Below are positions 1 to 6,844 of a stretch of 10,562 bases of DNA, one piece after another. Position 1 is the stretch's first letter; the number at the start of each line of letters is the position of its first letter. The stretch comes from CADEFF01 sp964569315 (GTDB lineage Bacteria > Pseudomonadota > Alphaproteobacteria > Dongiales > Dongiaceae), in assembly GCA_964569315.1 (NCBI GenBank), contig CAZMUZ010000125.1, positions 1 to 10,562 of the forward strand, written 5' to 3'. Made by a program: the position numbers and the translations under genes. The notes under the pieces are model-generated. The model saw only the letters and a program-made list of their open reading frames with translations, had not been told where the DNA came from and searched no databases.

Positions 1-758
1 GCGGTCATCGGCCGCCGGACTGGACGGGCCCGCACTGGCCCGATCACCAGTTCGGGCATCTCTGGTTCCTCCAGGCGCTGCTGGTCTATAGCGCACTCTA
101 TGCCTTCTGGCGGCGCTTCAGGCCGCAGCGCTCGGTCCCGTCGCTTGCCCTGCCCGGCTTCGCTGCGGCCGCACTCGTCGTCCTCATCATCGCCCAGATC
201 ACCTTCTACATCCGGATCGACGAGCCGCTGCACTACTGGAAGGCCGGGCTCGGCTTCATCCAGATGCAGCCGGGCGACACGCCGAGCGAAGCGGCGAGCT
301 TCGTGCTCGGCGTGCTCGCCGGCGTCAATGGCTGGGTCGATCGCGTTTCGGCGAGGACCGGCCGGACCTGCCTCGCCGCCGGAATCCTGGCGAGCGTCGC
401 CTAACTGGCGGCCGAATGGAAGGGCCACGGGGTTTTCGTCGCCGGCGGGGCCAGTCTCCATGCCTGGCTTTTCGCCAATGCGGAAATCGCGCTCACGGCG
501 CTCCTCGGACTCGGCCTCGTGATCTGGCTCCGCGACCATAGCGAGCCCGTTTCCGCATGGCGGAAGCTGCTCGCCGCCAACAGCTACGGCATCTACCTGG
601 TGCATCTGCCGATCCTCCTGGCGCTGCAATACGCCCTCGGACCGGCGCCGTTCGATGCCGTCGCGAAGTGGCTCCTGGTGTTCGCCCTGACGGTTCCGCT
701 CGCGACCCTCGCCAGCGCGGCGCTGCGCAGAATTCCGGCGGTACGGCGGGTGATCTAG
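1..758 (+). pseudogene. Acyltransferase-3 family membrane protein, 3' part, interrupted by an in-frame stop
   Basis: The reading frame starting at base 3 is open from the window edge to a TAA at 402-404 and then continues in the same frame to TAG at 756-758. Both halves read as one acyltransferase-3 protein. The upstream half has the family's HLWFLQALLVY segment followed by hydrophobic helices. The downstream half ends with NSYGIYLVHLPILLALQYAL, one more hydrophobic helix and a basic tail (RRIPAVRRVI), the usual C-terminus of these multi-pass inner-membrane enzymes, which move acyl groups onto sugars or other surface molecules. The frame is unchanged across the stop, so the lesion is a nonsense change and not an indel. 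A GTG at 519 could in principle start the downstream half, but I see no ribosome-binding site there. The N-terminus lies outside the window. The acceptor substrate cannot be told. A sequencing error at 402-404 is the main alternative to a pseudogene. Confidence 0.8.
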
Positions 759-759
759 C

Positions 760-1371
760 TCAGAGCCCGATCGCGTTCATGAAGCTGAGGTCGTAGGACT
801 CGCCCCCCTCCATCCGATGCTTCAGCTCGGGCAGGCTGTGCACATGAACGTCGTCCGCGCCGTTGCGGGTCAGGGTCTGCACCACCCGCGCCTCTTCCTC
901 GGGATTGCGGAGCCGTACCCAGAGCAGGATGCCGCCATGGTCGAGCTGCTCCTGCAGATGCTCGGCGTGATGCCGGCCGATGACGCGGGCGAGCGCGAGC
1001 CCGATCGCCCCGCCGCCGCCGCCCGCCAGCGCCGCGCCGATCAGCGCCGCGGCGACCGTGCCGCCGGAGGCCACCACCGCGCCGGCGGCGGCCATGGCGC
1101 CCACATAGATGAGCCCGCCCACCACCACGCCCTTCGCCTCGGTGCGCGAATCCGTGCCGACATAGGCCTGCCGGGGCATCTGGGGATCGTCCTCGACATC
1201 GGCCACCCGCTCGAAATAGCGGCCGAGCTTTCGCTCGATCGTGCGGTGGCCGGCGACGAGGCTGCAGGCCGCGCGATCGATGCCGGCGAGCAGCAGCTCG
1301 TCGACCGCCGTACGCAACGCCGTTTCCTGGTGAAATACACCGACCGCCTCGCGGTCATACACCGTGGCCAT
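760..1371 (-). CDS. Hypothetical membrane-associated protein, YflT/general-stress-17M-like
   Basis: A 203-residue protein. The ATG at 1371 was chosen because AAGGAGG lies 6 bases upstream (1378-1384 on the complementary strand); the frame stays open far upstream, but that extension is arginine- and proline-rich with no recognisable domain. Residues 1-60 (MATVYDREAVGVF..., then TAVDELLLAGIDRAACSLVA) look like the small alpha/beta fold of heat-induced or general-stress proteins (YflT/GSP17M), in which a residue pair or helix recognises 'filling' of a cell by adjacent elements. Residues 80-132 are a glycine- and alanine-rich hydrophobic stretch (GGLIYVGAMAAAGAVV, later GGGGGAIGLALA), which resembles a glycine-zipper membrane hairpin. 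Residues 146-180 (GGILLWVRLRNPEEEARVV...DDVHVHSL) form a second small alpha/beta unit. The family link is from remembered pattern only; the biochemical role is unknown. The gene converges on the acyltransferase remnant with one base between the two stops. Confidence 0.75.
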   Translation of the reverse strand: MATVYDREAVGVFHQETALRTAVDELLLAGIDRAACSLVAGHRTIERKLGRYFERVADVEDDPQMPRQAYVGTDSRTEAKGVVVGGLIYVGAMAAAGAVVASGGTVAAALIGAALAGGGGGAIGLALARVIGRHHAEHLQEQLDHGGILLWVRLRNPEEEARVVQTLTRNGADDVHVHSLPELKHRMEGGESYDLSFMNAIGL

Positions 1372-1377
1372 CAGGCG

Positions 1378-1384
1378 CCTCCTT
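1378..1384 (-). promoter_or_regulatory. Strong Shine-Dalgarno site fixing the start of the stress-like gene
   Basis: The minus strand reads AAGGAGG here, six bases before the ATG at 1371. It is the best ribosome-binding site in the window and decides the start over the longer open frame that reaches 1758. Confidence 0.85.
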
Positions 1385-1414
1385 CGCTGGTGTGGCGATG
1401 GGCGGCCGGCCGGC

Positions 1415-1431
1415 AGTCCAATGGCTGGACT
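1415..1431. repeat. 17-bp inverted repeat upstream of the stress-like gene
   Basis: AGTCCA, five bases, TGGACT: perfect six-base arms. It lies 44-60 bases upstream of the minus-strand ATG at 1371, where an operator or a leader hairpin could sit. No protein is assigned to it, and a chance palindrome in GC-rich DNA is possible. Confidence 0.4.
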
Positions 1432-1693
1432 CGCCCGACCGCTCGATACCGACGCTGGCTTGGGAGAGCATGACAGGTCGCGCGGCGGCGGCAAGTGTCG
1501 ATGCCGTGAGCGGCCGGTCGGAGCGAAGGGCCGTCGAGTCACCGGCACCCGAAAGACCGCCGCGCGGGCGCGGCGGAGCGGGCCGACGAGTCCCGGGCGC
1601 GGGCAATTTTCTTCGTGAAAAAAATCCTGTGCGGCCGCACTGCCCAGGGGGCCGAGGAAATCCGCCCGCCGTCCGACCCGGATATTGCGGCGC

Positions 1694-1709
1694 ACCCTAG
1701 CTGTAGTGG
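1694..1709 (+). promoter_or_regulatory. NrdR-box-like site 1
   Basis: ACCCTAGCTGTAGTGG aligns without gaps to the NrdR-box consensus acaCwAtATaTwGtgt. It matches five of the six strongly conserved bases (C4, A6, T9, T11, G13) plus both w positions; the A at position 8 is C. Its value comes mainly from the second site exactly 32 bp downstream. Confidence 0.65.
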
Positions 1710-1725
1710 TTTCCGCCTGGAGGAT

Positions 1726-1741
1726 ACCCAAAATATGGTTG
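1726..1741 (+). promoter_or_regulatory. NrdR-box-like site 2
   Basis: ACCCAAAATATGGTTG aligns to acaCwAtATaTwGtgt and matches all six strongly conserved positions (C4, A6, A8, T9, T11, G13). It begins 32 bp after site 1, three helical turns, the usual spacing of paired NrdR boxes. NrdR is the ATP-cone, zinc-ribbon repressor of ribonucleotide reductase genes, and nrdJ starts 158 bases downstream. Confidence 0.68.
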
Positions 1742-1899
1742 CAATCGCGTGACCCCAAGCTCAGTATGTAGCGGTTGCCGACGTGAATGGGCCACTAGAT
1801 CGGCAGCAAAACCAACTCTCTACCGGGCGTTTTTCCAGCGAAAGCTGCGCTCGGCCGAGGAGTCGGCAAACGGCAGGCCAACGGGGGTCAAAAATCACA

Positions 1900-4800
1900 A
1901 TGCGTATCAGCCGTCGCTTCACCGCCGCCAACGAATCACCCTACGCCGCGATCGAATTCCGGAAGACCACGAGCGAGATCCGAAACCCGGACGGCTCCAT
2001 CGTTTTCCAGGCGCGCGACATCGAAGTGCCGGCCGGCTGGTCGCAGGTTGCCTGCGACGTCCTCGCACAAAAATATTTCCGCAAGGCCGGGGTGCCCGCC
2101 CGGCTCCGCGCCGTCGAAGAGCATGACGTGCCGTCCTGGCTCTGGCGCCATGTGCCCGACGAGGCCGCGCTCGAGAAGCTCGACGCCCAGCAGCGCCAGG
2201 TCGGCGAGACCAGCGCGACGCAGGTGTTCGACCGTCTCGCCGGCACCTGGACCTATTGGGGCTGGAAGGGCGGCTATTTCGATTCCGAGGAGGACGCCCG
2301 CGCCTATTTCGACGAGATGCGTTTCATGATGTGCCAGCAGATGGGCGCACCGAACTCGCCGCAATGGTTCAATACGGGCCTGCATTGGGCCTATGGCATC
2401 GACGGTCCGTCGCAGGGCCATTTCTACGTCGATTTCAAGACCGGCAAGCTCGTCGCCTCGGCCTCGGCCTATGAGCATCCGCAGCCCCATGCCTGCTTCA
2501 TCCAGTCGGTTTCCGACGACCTGGTGAACGAGGGCGGCATCATGGACCTGTGGGTCCGCGAGGCGCGGCTCTTCAAATACGGCTCCGGCACCGGCTCGAA
2601 CTTCTCCCGGCTGCGCGGTTCGGGCGAGCGGCTCTCCGGCGGCGGCAAGTCCTCCGGCCTGATGAGTTTCCTCAAGATCGGCGACCGCGCCGCGGGCGCG
2701 ATCAAATCGGGCGGCACGACGCGCCGCGCCGCCAAGATGGTGACGGTCGATCTCGACCACCCGGACATCGAGGAATATGTCGAGTGGAAGGTGATCGAGG
2801 AGCAGAAGGTGGCGGCGCTCGTCGCCGGCTCGCGCCTCGCCCAGCGCCACCTCAACGCGATCATCGCCGCCTGCCACGCCGAGGCCGGCGAAGGCCGCTT
2901 CGACCCGGCGCAGAACCGGGCGCTGAAGCAGGCGATCCGCGCCGCGCGCAAGTCGCTCATCCCGGAGAACTACGTCCAGCGCGTGATCCAGTTCGCGCAG
3001 CAGGGCTACAAGTCGATCGACTTCCGGACCTACGACACGGATTGGGATTCCGACGCCTACCTCACGGTCTCGGGCCAGAATTCGAACAACTCCGTCCGCG
3101 TCTCGAACAGCTTCGTCAACGCCGTCAAGAAGGACGCCGACTGGAAGCTGCTGCAGCGCACCGACAAGAAGGTCAGCAAGACGCTGAAGGCGCGCGAGCT
3201 CTGGGAGAAGATCGCCTATGCCGCCTGGGCGTCGGCCGATCCGGGCGTGCAGTTCGACAGCACCATCAACGAGTGGCACACCTGCCCGTCGAGCGGCCGG
3301 ATCAACGCGTCGAATCCCTGCTCGGAATACATGTTCCTCGACGATACGGCCTGCAATCTCGCCTCGCTCAACCTGATGACCTTCCGGCGCGAGGACGGCT
3401 CGTTCGACGTCGAAGGCTACGAGCACGCGGTGCGGCTCTGGACCCTGACGCTCGAAGTCTCGGTCCTGATGGCGCAGTTCCCGTCGCGCGAGATCGCGCA
3501 GCTCTCCTACGAGTTCCGCACCCTCGGCCTCGGCTACGCCAATATCGGCGGCCTCCTCATGGCGATGGGCCTGCCCTATGACAGCGAGAAGGGCCGCGCG
3601 CTCGGCGCCGCCCTCACCGCGATCATGACCGGCGTCTCCTATGCGACCTCGGCCGAGATGGCGGCCGAGCTCGGCACCTTCCCCGGCTATTCCAAGAACC
3701 GGGCGGCGATGCTCCGCGTCATCCGCAACCACCGCCGCGCCGCCCATGGCGAGGCGAAGGGCTATGAGAGCCTCGAGGTCCTGCCGGTGCCGCTCGACCA
3801 CGCCAACTGCCCGGATCCGCGGCTCTCGGACGCGGCGATGCGCGCCTGGGACGAGGCGCTCAAGCTCGGCGAGAAACACGGCTATCGCAACGCCCAGGCG
3901 ACCGTCATCGCGCCGACCGGCACGATCGGCCTGGTGATGGATTGCGACACCACCGGCATCGAGCCCGATTTCGCGCTGGTGAAGTTCAAGAAGCTCGCCG
4001 GCGGCGGCTATTTCAAGATCATCAACCGCATGGTGCCGCAGGCGCTCAAGACCCTCGGCTACAGCGAGGCCGAGATCGAGGACATCATCCGCTACGCGGT
4101 CGGCCACGGCACGCTCGAGACCGCGGCCGGGGTGGACCATGCGGCGCTCCGCGCCAAGGGCTTCACCCAGGGCGCCCTCCAGGCGCTCGAGGCGGCGCTC
4201 GCCACCGCCTTCGACGTCCGCTTCGCCTTCAACAAATGGACCCTCGGCGAGGAGTTCTGCGTCGCCGCCCTCGGCTTCTCCAAGGAGCAGCTCGACGAGG
4301 TCGGGTTCGACATGCTGGCCGCGCTCGGCTTCTCCAAGGGCGATGTCGAGAAGGCCAACACCTATTGCTGCGGCGCCATGACCCTCGAAGGCGCCCCGCA
4401 TCTCAAGGCCGAGCATCTGCCGATCTTCGATTGCGCCAACCCCTGCGGGCGCATCGGCAAGCGCTACCTCTCGGTCGAGAGCCATATCCGCATGATGGCG
4501 GCGGCGCAGCCCTTCGTGTCGGGCGCCATCTCCAAGACCATCAACATGCCGAACGCGGCGACGGTCGAGGACTGCAAGGAAGCCTACATGCTGTCCTGGC
4601 GCCTCGGCATCAAGGCGAACGCGCTCTATCGCGACGGCTCCAAGCTCTCGCAGCCGCTGCAATCGCAGCTTTTCGAGGGCGAGGACGAGATCGACGAGCT
4701 GATCGAGGCGCCGGCGGCCCAGCGCGCGCCGATCATCGCCGAGCGGATCGTCGAGCGCGTGGTGGAGCGGGTCGCCGCCCAGGACCGCCGCCGCCTGCCG

Positions 4801-5679
4801 CAGCGCCGCAAGGGCTACACCCAGAAGGCGATCGTCGGCGGTCACAAGGTCTATCTGCGCACCGGCGAATACGAGGACGGCATGGTCGGCGAGATCTTCG
4901 TCGACATGCACAAGGAAGGTGCGGCCTTCCGCAGCCTGATGAACAACTTCGCGATCGCGATCTCGATCGGCCTGCAATACGGCGTGCCGCTCGAGGAATA
5001 TGTCGAGGCCTTCACCTTCACCCGGTTCGAGCCTTCCGGCATCGTCGAAGGCAACGACGCGATCAAGATGGCGACCTCGGTGCTCGACTACATCTTCCGC
5101 GAGCTCGCCATTTCCTATCTCGGGCGGAACGATCTCGCCCATGTCCAGCCGGCGGACCTCCTGCCGACCACCGTCGGCAGCGGCGAGGCGCAGGGCGACC
5201 TGCCGCCGTCGAGCCCGCCGGAGATGCCAGAGGCGAAGCGCTTCGTCAGCACCGGCTATGTGCGCTCCACCAATCTGCTCGTGCTCAGCGGCGGGAGCGG
5301 CAACGGAAATGGCAACGGAAATGGCAACGGGAACGGCCATGGCGGTCGCCACAGCGGCGGCAACGGAAACGGCAACGGCAATGACGGCGGCAGCGGCGGC
5401 CTGATGGCGTCCGCGACAAGCCATGGCACGACAGCTTCATTCGGTCGCGGCGCGGTTTCCCTCATCGCGCCGGAAATCGACGGCAACGACACCGCCGAAG
5501 TCGTCGCCCTAGATGCCGCAGTGATGCAGGCGGTCGACGAGAAGCTCGCCAGAATTCGCGAGGCGAGGCTCAAAGGGTACGAAGGGGATGCCTGCGGGGA
5601 TTGCGGCAATTTCACGTTGGTCCGCAACGGGACTTGTCTGAAATGCACGACCTGCGGATCGACGAGCGGCTGCTCCTGA
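1900..5679 (+). CDS. nrdJ: Adenosylcobalamin-dependent (class II) ribonucleoside-diphosphate reductase
   Basis: Converts ribonucleotides to deoxyribonucleotides in the cytoplasm with an adenosylcobalamin-derived radical, independent of oxygen. The 1259-residue length fits alphaproteobacterial NrdJ. I start at the ATG at 1900 because family members begin with this MRI-RRFT pattern; the frame is open back to a GTG at 1783 but that part is not conserved. The ribosome-binding site is weak (GGGGGT, 11 bases away). Cys199 (HACFIQS) and Cys485 (TACNLASLNL) match the active-site redox pair of E. coli NrdA; Asn472, Cys474 and Glu476 (NPCSE) match the radical-site triad. Residues about 972-1078 form the TSCPD domain. 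A Gly-Asn linker (about 1134-1170) leads to a tail with cysteines 1232, 1235, 1246, 1249, 1252 and 1258, which probably shuttles electrons and may bind metal. The gene stands alone, is preceded by NrdR-like sites and is followed by a strong terminator. Confidence 0.97.
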   Translation: MRISRRFTAANESPYAAIEFRKTTSEIRNPDGSIVFQARDIEVPAGWSQVACDVLAQKYFRKAGVPARLRAVEEHDVPSWLWRHVPDEAALEKLDAQQRQVGETSATQVFDRLAGTWTYWGWKGGYFDSEEDARAYFDEMRFMMCQQMGAPNSPQWFNTGLHWAYGIDGPSQGHFYVDFKTGKLVASASAYEHPQPHACFIQSVSDDLVNEGGIMDLWVREARLFKYGSGTGSNFSRLRGSGERLSGGGKSSGLMSFLKIGDRAAGAIKSGGTTRRAAKMVTVDLDHPDIEEYVEWKVIEEQKVAALVAGSRLAQRHLNAIIAACHAEAGEGRFDPAQNRALKQAIRAARKSLIPENYVQRVIQFAQQGYKSIDFRTYDTDWDSDAYLTVSGQNSNNSVRVSNSFVNAVKKDADWKLLQRTDKKVSKTLKARELWEKIAYAAWASADPGVQFDSTINEWHTCPSSGRINASNPCSEYMFLDDTACNLASLNLMTFRREDGSFDVEGYEHAVRLWTLTLEVSVLMAQFPSREIAQLSYEFRTLGLGYANIGGLLMAMGLPYDSEKGRALGAALTAIMTGVSYATSAEMAAELGTFPGYSKNRAAMLRVIRNHRRAAHGEAKGYESLEVLPVPLDHANCPDPRLSDAAMRAWDEALKLGEKHGYRNAQATVIAPTGTIGLVMDCDTTGIEPDFALVKFKKLAGGGYFKIINRMVPQALKTLGYSEAEIEDIIRYAVGHGTLETAAGVDHAALRAKGFTQGALQALEAALATAFDVRFAFNKWTLGEEFCVAALGFSKEQLDEVGFDMLAALGFSKGDVEKANTYCCGAMTLEGAPHLKAEHLPIFDCANPCGRIGKRYLSVESHIRMMAAAQPFVSGAISKTINMPNAATVEDCKEAYMLSWRLGIKANALYRDGSKLSQPLQSQLFEGEDEIDELIEAPAAQRAPIIAERIVERVVERVAAQDRRRLPQRRKGYTQKAIVGGHKVYLRTGEYEDGMVGEIFVDMHKEGAAFRSLMNNFAIAISIGLQYGVPLEEYVEAFTFTRFEPSGIVEGNDAIKMATSVLDYIFRELAISYLGRNDLAHVQPADLLPTTVGSGEAQGDLPPSSPPEMPEAKRFVSTGYVRSTNLLVLSGGSGNGNGNGNGNGNGHGGRHSGGNGNGNGNDGGSGGLMASATSHGTTASFGRGAVSLIAPEIDGNDTAEVVALDAAVMQAVDEKLARIREARLKGYEGDACGDCGNFTLVRNGTCLKCTTCGSTSGCS
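5299..5382 (+). repeat. In-frame tandem repeat encoding a Gly-Asn linker in NrdJ
   Basis: The 12-base unit GGCAACGGAAAT occurs at 5299-5310 and 5311-5322, with a variant (GGGAAC ending) at 5323-5334. After a Gly/His/Arg/Ser stretch, two more variants follow at 5359-5382. The repeat is in frame and encodes a flexible GN-rich linker between the TSCPD domain and the cysteine tail. Unit number is likely to vary between strains by slippage. Confidence 0.9.
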
Positions 5680-5748
5680 GCGGTCGCTGAGATTGGCAGT
5701 GCGTAAATGCGCAAGTTCGACTGACGTCTGAGTTCTCCCTGTGAAACT

Positions 5749-5782
5749 TCCGGGCGCGGCGGCGGTCCGCGCCCGGATTTTT
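5749..5782 (+). terminator. Intrinsic terminator after nrdJ
   Basis: The stem CCGGGCGCGG (5750-5759) pairs perfectly with CCGCGCCCGG (5767-5776) over a seven-base loop, with one further T-A pair at the base, and is followed by TTTTT at 5778-5782. It starts 70 bases after the nrdJ stop. The minus strand carries only a short T run after the same stem, so it would stop incoming LysR transcripts less well. Confidence 0.93.
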
Positions 5783-5834
5783 GGCCGCTATGCCGGCCTC
5801 GCCGATCTCTCGATAGGAAACCGCTTGGGCGGCG

Positions 5835-6740
5835 TCAGACGCTGCATTTGAGCCAGTCGATAAACCGCTGGGCCGCTGGCGATGGCGTGGCCTGTCGGGG
5901 GAGGCAGGCGGTCAGCCCCTGCCCCAACGGAAGGGAGAATTCGGCAAGCCGCACGAGCGCCCCTTCGCGCAGCCGGTTCTCGACACTGAGCTTCCATCCA
6001 AGGGCGATGCCGTGACCGGCCTCGGCCGCATCGAGCACCACCGAATAGCTGGTGAAGGTCAGCGGGTGGCGAGGCCGCGGCGCCGGGACCCCACCATGGG
6101 CCGCGAGGAACGCACGCCAGTCCATCCAGCCTCGGTCCGGCTGGCTGAAATGAAGCAGCGGCGCGCGGGCGACGTCATCGATCGTCGGTTTCCTGGGTAG
6201 CCGCCGGCGAAACGCCGGACTTGCAACCGGGAATATCTCCTCGTCGCAAATGGGGACCCGCTCAAACAACTCCTCCGGCACCTTGGCCGTGGTCAAACCG
6301 ACATCGAAGGGCTCCGTCGCCGTTTCCATCGGCTCGCTGGAGGTGACGAGACGAAAGTCGAGGTCGGGGTGAAGGCGCTTCAAGGAGCCGAGCCGCGGAA
6401 TGATGAAGGAGCCCGCGAGCGCCAGATCGGAGAAGATCGTGAGGCTGGCTTGCGCGCGCCCGGCATGGCGAGCGCGGTCCGCCGCGGCCGCCACAGCGTT
6501 GAGCGCCGGCGCGACCTGACCCAGAAACTCCACCCCGGCCTTGGTGACCACGACGCCGTGCCGGCGACGCTCGAACAGCGCAATGCCCAGATGCTGCTCC
6601 AGCAACCGGATCTGCCGGCTCACCGCCGCCTGGGTGAGCGACAGCTCGGCCGCCGCTTTCGAAAAGGAAGCATGTCGGCACGCCGCCTCGAACGGCGCGA
6701 GCGCGAGAAGCGGCGGCAGACGGGACCGAAGCGCAGGCAC
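5835..6740 (-). CDS. LysR-family transcriptional regulator, GcvA-like
   Basis: A 301-residue DNA-binding regulator. Residues about 10-65 form the winged helix-turn-helix (ALAPFEAACRHASFSKAA, then LTQAAVSRQIRLLEQHLG and ALFERRRHGVVVTKAG). Residues about 95-295 form the periplasmic-binding-like effector domain (LTIFSDLALAGSFIIPRLG; the late segment EAGHGIALGWKLSVENRLREGALV is typical). The opening RLPPLLALAPFEAA resembles the GcvA branch. The start is GTG at 6740; an in-frame TAA lies four codons upstream, and no Shine-Dalgarno site is visible. It is divergent from the flavoenzyme gene with 104 bases between, the usual arrangement for a LysR regulator that controls its neighbour in response to a substrate or intermediate of the pathway. 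The effector is not known. Confidence 0.93.
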   Translation of the reverse strand: MPALRSRLPPLLALAPFEAACRHASFSKAAAELSLTQAAVSRQIRLLEQHLGIALFERRRHGVVVTKAGVEFLGQVAPALNAVAAAADRARHAGRAQASLTIFSDLALAGSFIIPRLGSLKRLHPDLDFRLVTSSEPMETATEPFDVGLTTAKVPEELFERVPICDEEIFPVASPAFRRRLPRKPTIDDVARAPLLHFSQPDRGWMDWRAFLAAHGGVPAPRPRHPLTFTSYSVVLDAAEAGHGIALGWKLSVENRLREGALVRLAEFSLPLGQGLTACLPRQATPSPAAQRFIDWLKCSV

Positions 6741-6748
6741 AACGAACA

Positions 6749-6754
6749 GTTATA
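6749..6754 (-). promoter_or_regulatory. Candidate -10 box of the LysR gene
   Basis: The minus strand reads TATAAC eight bases before the GTG at 6740. A start of transcription at the normal distance would fall at or next to the GTG, so the mRNA could be leaderless, which fits the missing Shine-Dalgarno site. No good -35 is seen. Confidence 0.35.
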
Positions 6755-6761
6755 GCTCGAA

Positions 6762-6776
6762 AAGCACTCCTTGCTT
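6762..6776. promoter_or_regulatory. Candidate LysR operator between the divergent genes
   Basis: AAGCA, five bases (CTCCT), TGCTT: a 15-bp inverted repeat with perfect arms, the length usual for a LysR-type box. It is the clearest dyad in the 104-base divergent region. The arms do not follow the classic T-N11-A polarity at the ends, so assignment to the adjacent LysR protein is inferred from position. Confidence 0.45.
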
Positions 6777-6844
6777 GATTCTTTCGGGCCGCGGGCGTGG
6801 ATTTACGAACCACACCGCTTGGATCGCCGCCCTGCGAGATGAGC

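Larger units (their letters stand above)
1372..1899. other. 528-base intergenic region between the stress-like gene and nrdJ
   Basis: The stress-like gene and nrdJ are transcribed away from each other from this region. Several open frames cross it, but all are arginine- and proline-rich with no domain and no ribosome-binding site, so I call no gene. It holds the 17-bp palindrome at 1415-1431, a GC hairpin (CCGCCGCG, four-base loop, CGCGGCGG) at 1557-1576, an A/T patch near 1607-1628, the NrdR-box pair at 1694-1741 and a leader of up to about 150 bases before nrdJ. I found no cobalamin riboswitch in that leader. Confidence 0.7.

Noticed and set aside
1557..1576. Perfect 8-bp GC hairpin as a terminator
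   Set aside because: No T run follows on either strand and it is not downstream of a gene; it is likely chance structure in GC-rich DNA.
1372..1758. N-terminal extension of the stress-like gene to position 1758
   Set aside because: The extension is Arg/Pro-rich without a domain, and a strong AAGGAGG sits before the ATG at 1371.
1742..1899. Cobalamin riboswitch in the leader of the B12-dependent reductase
   Set aside because: GCCACT near 1790 drew attention, but no B12 box or conserved riboswitch core follows.
4264..4341. Repeat of ALGFSK in NrdJ as a recent duplication
   Set aside because: Other NrdJ proteins show two similar segments at this place (LGIG...VGFTK), so it is part of the family fold, not a new duplication.
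1936..5424. 1162-codon open frame on the minus strand inside nrdJ
   Set aside because: It is a shadow of nrdJ caused by high third-position GC; the translation is Ala/Arg/Gly/Glu-rich with no domain, while the plus strand has full NrdJ motifs.
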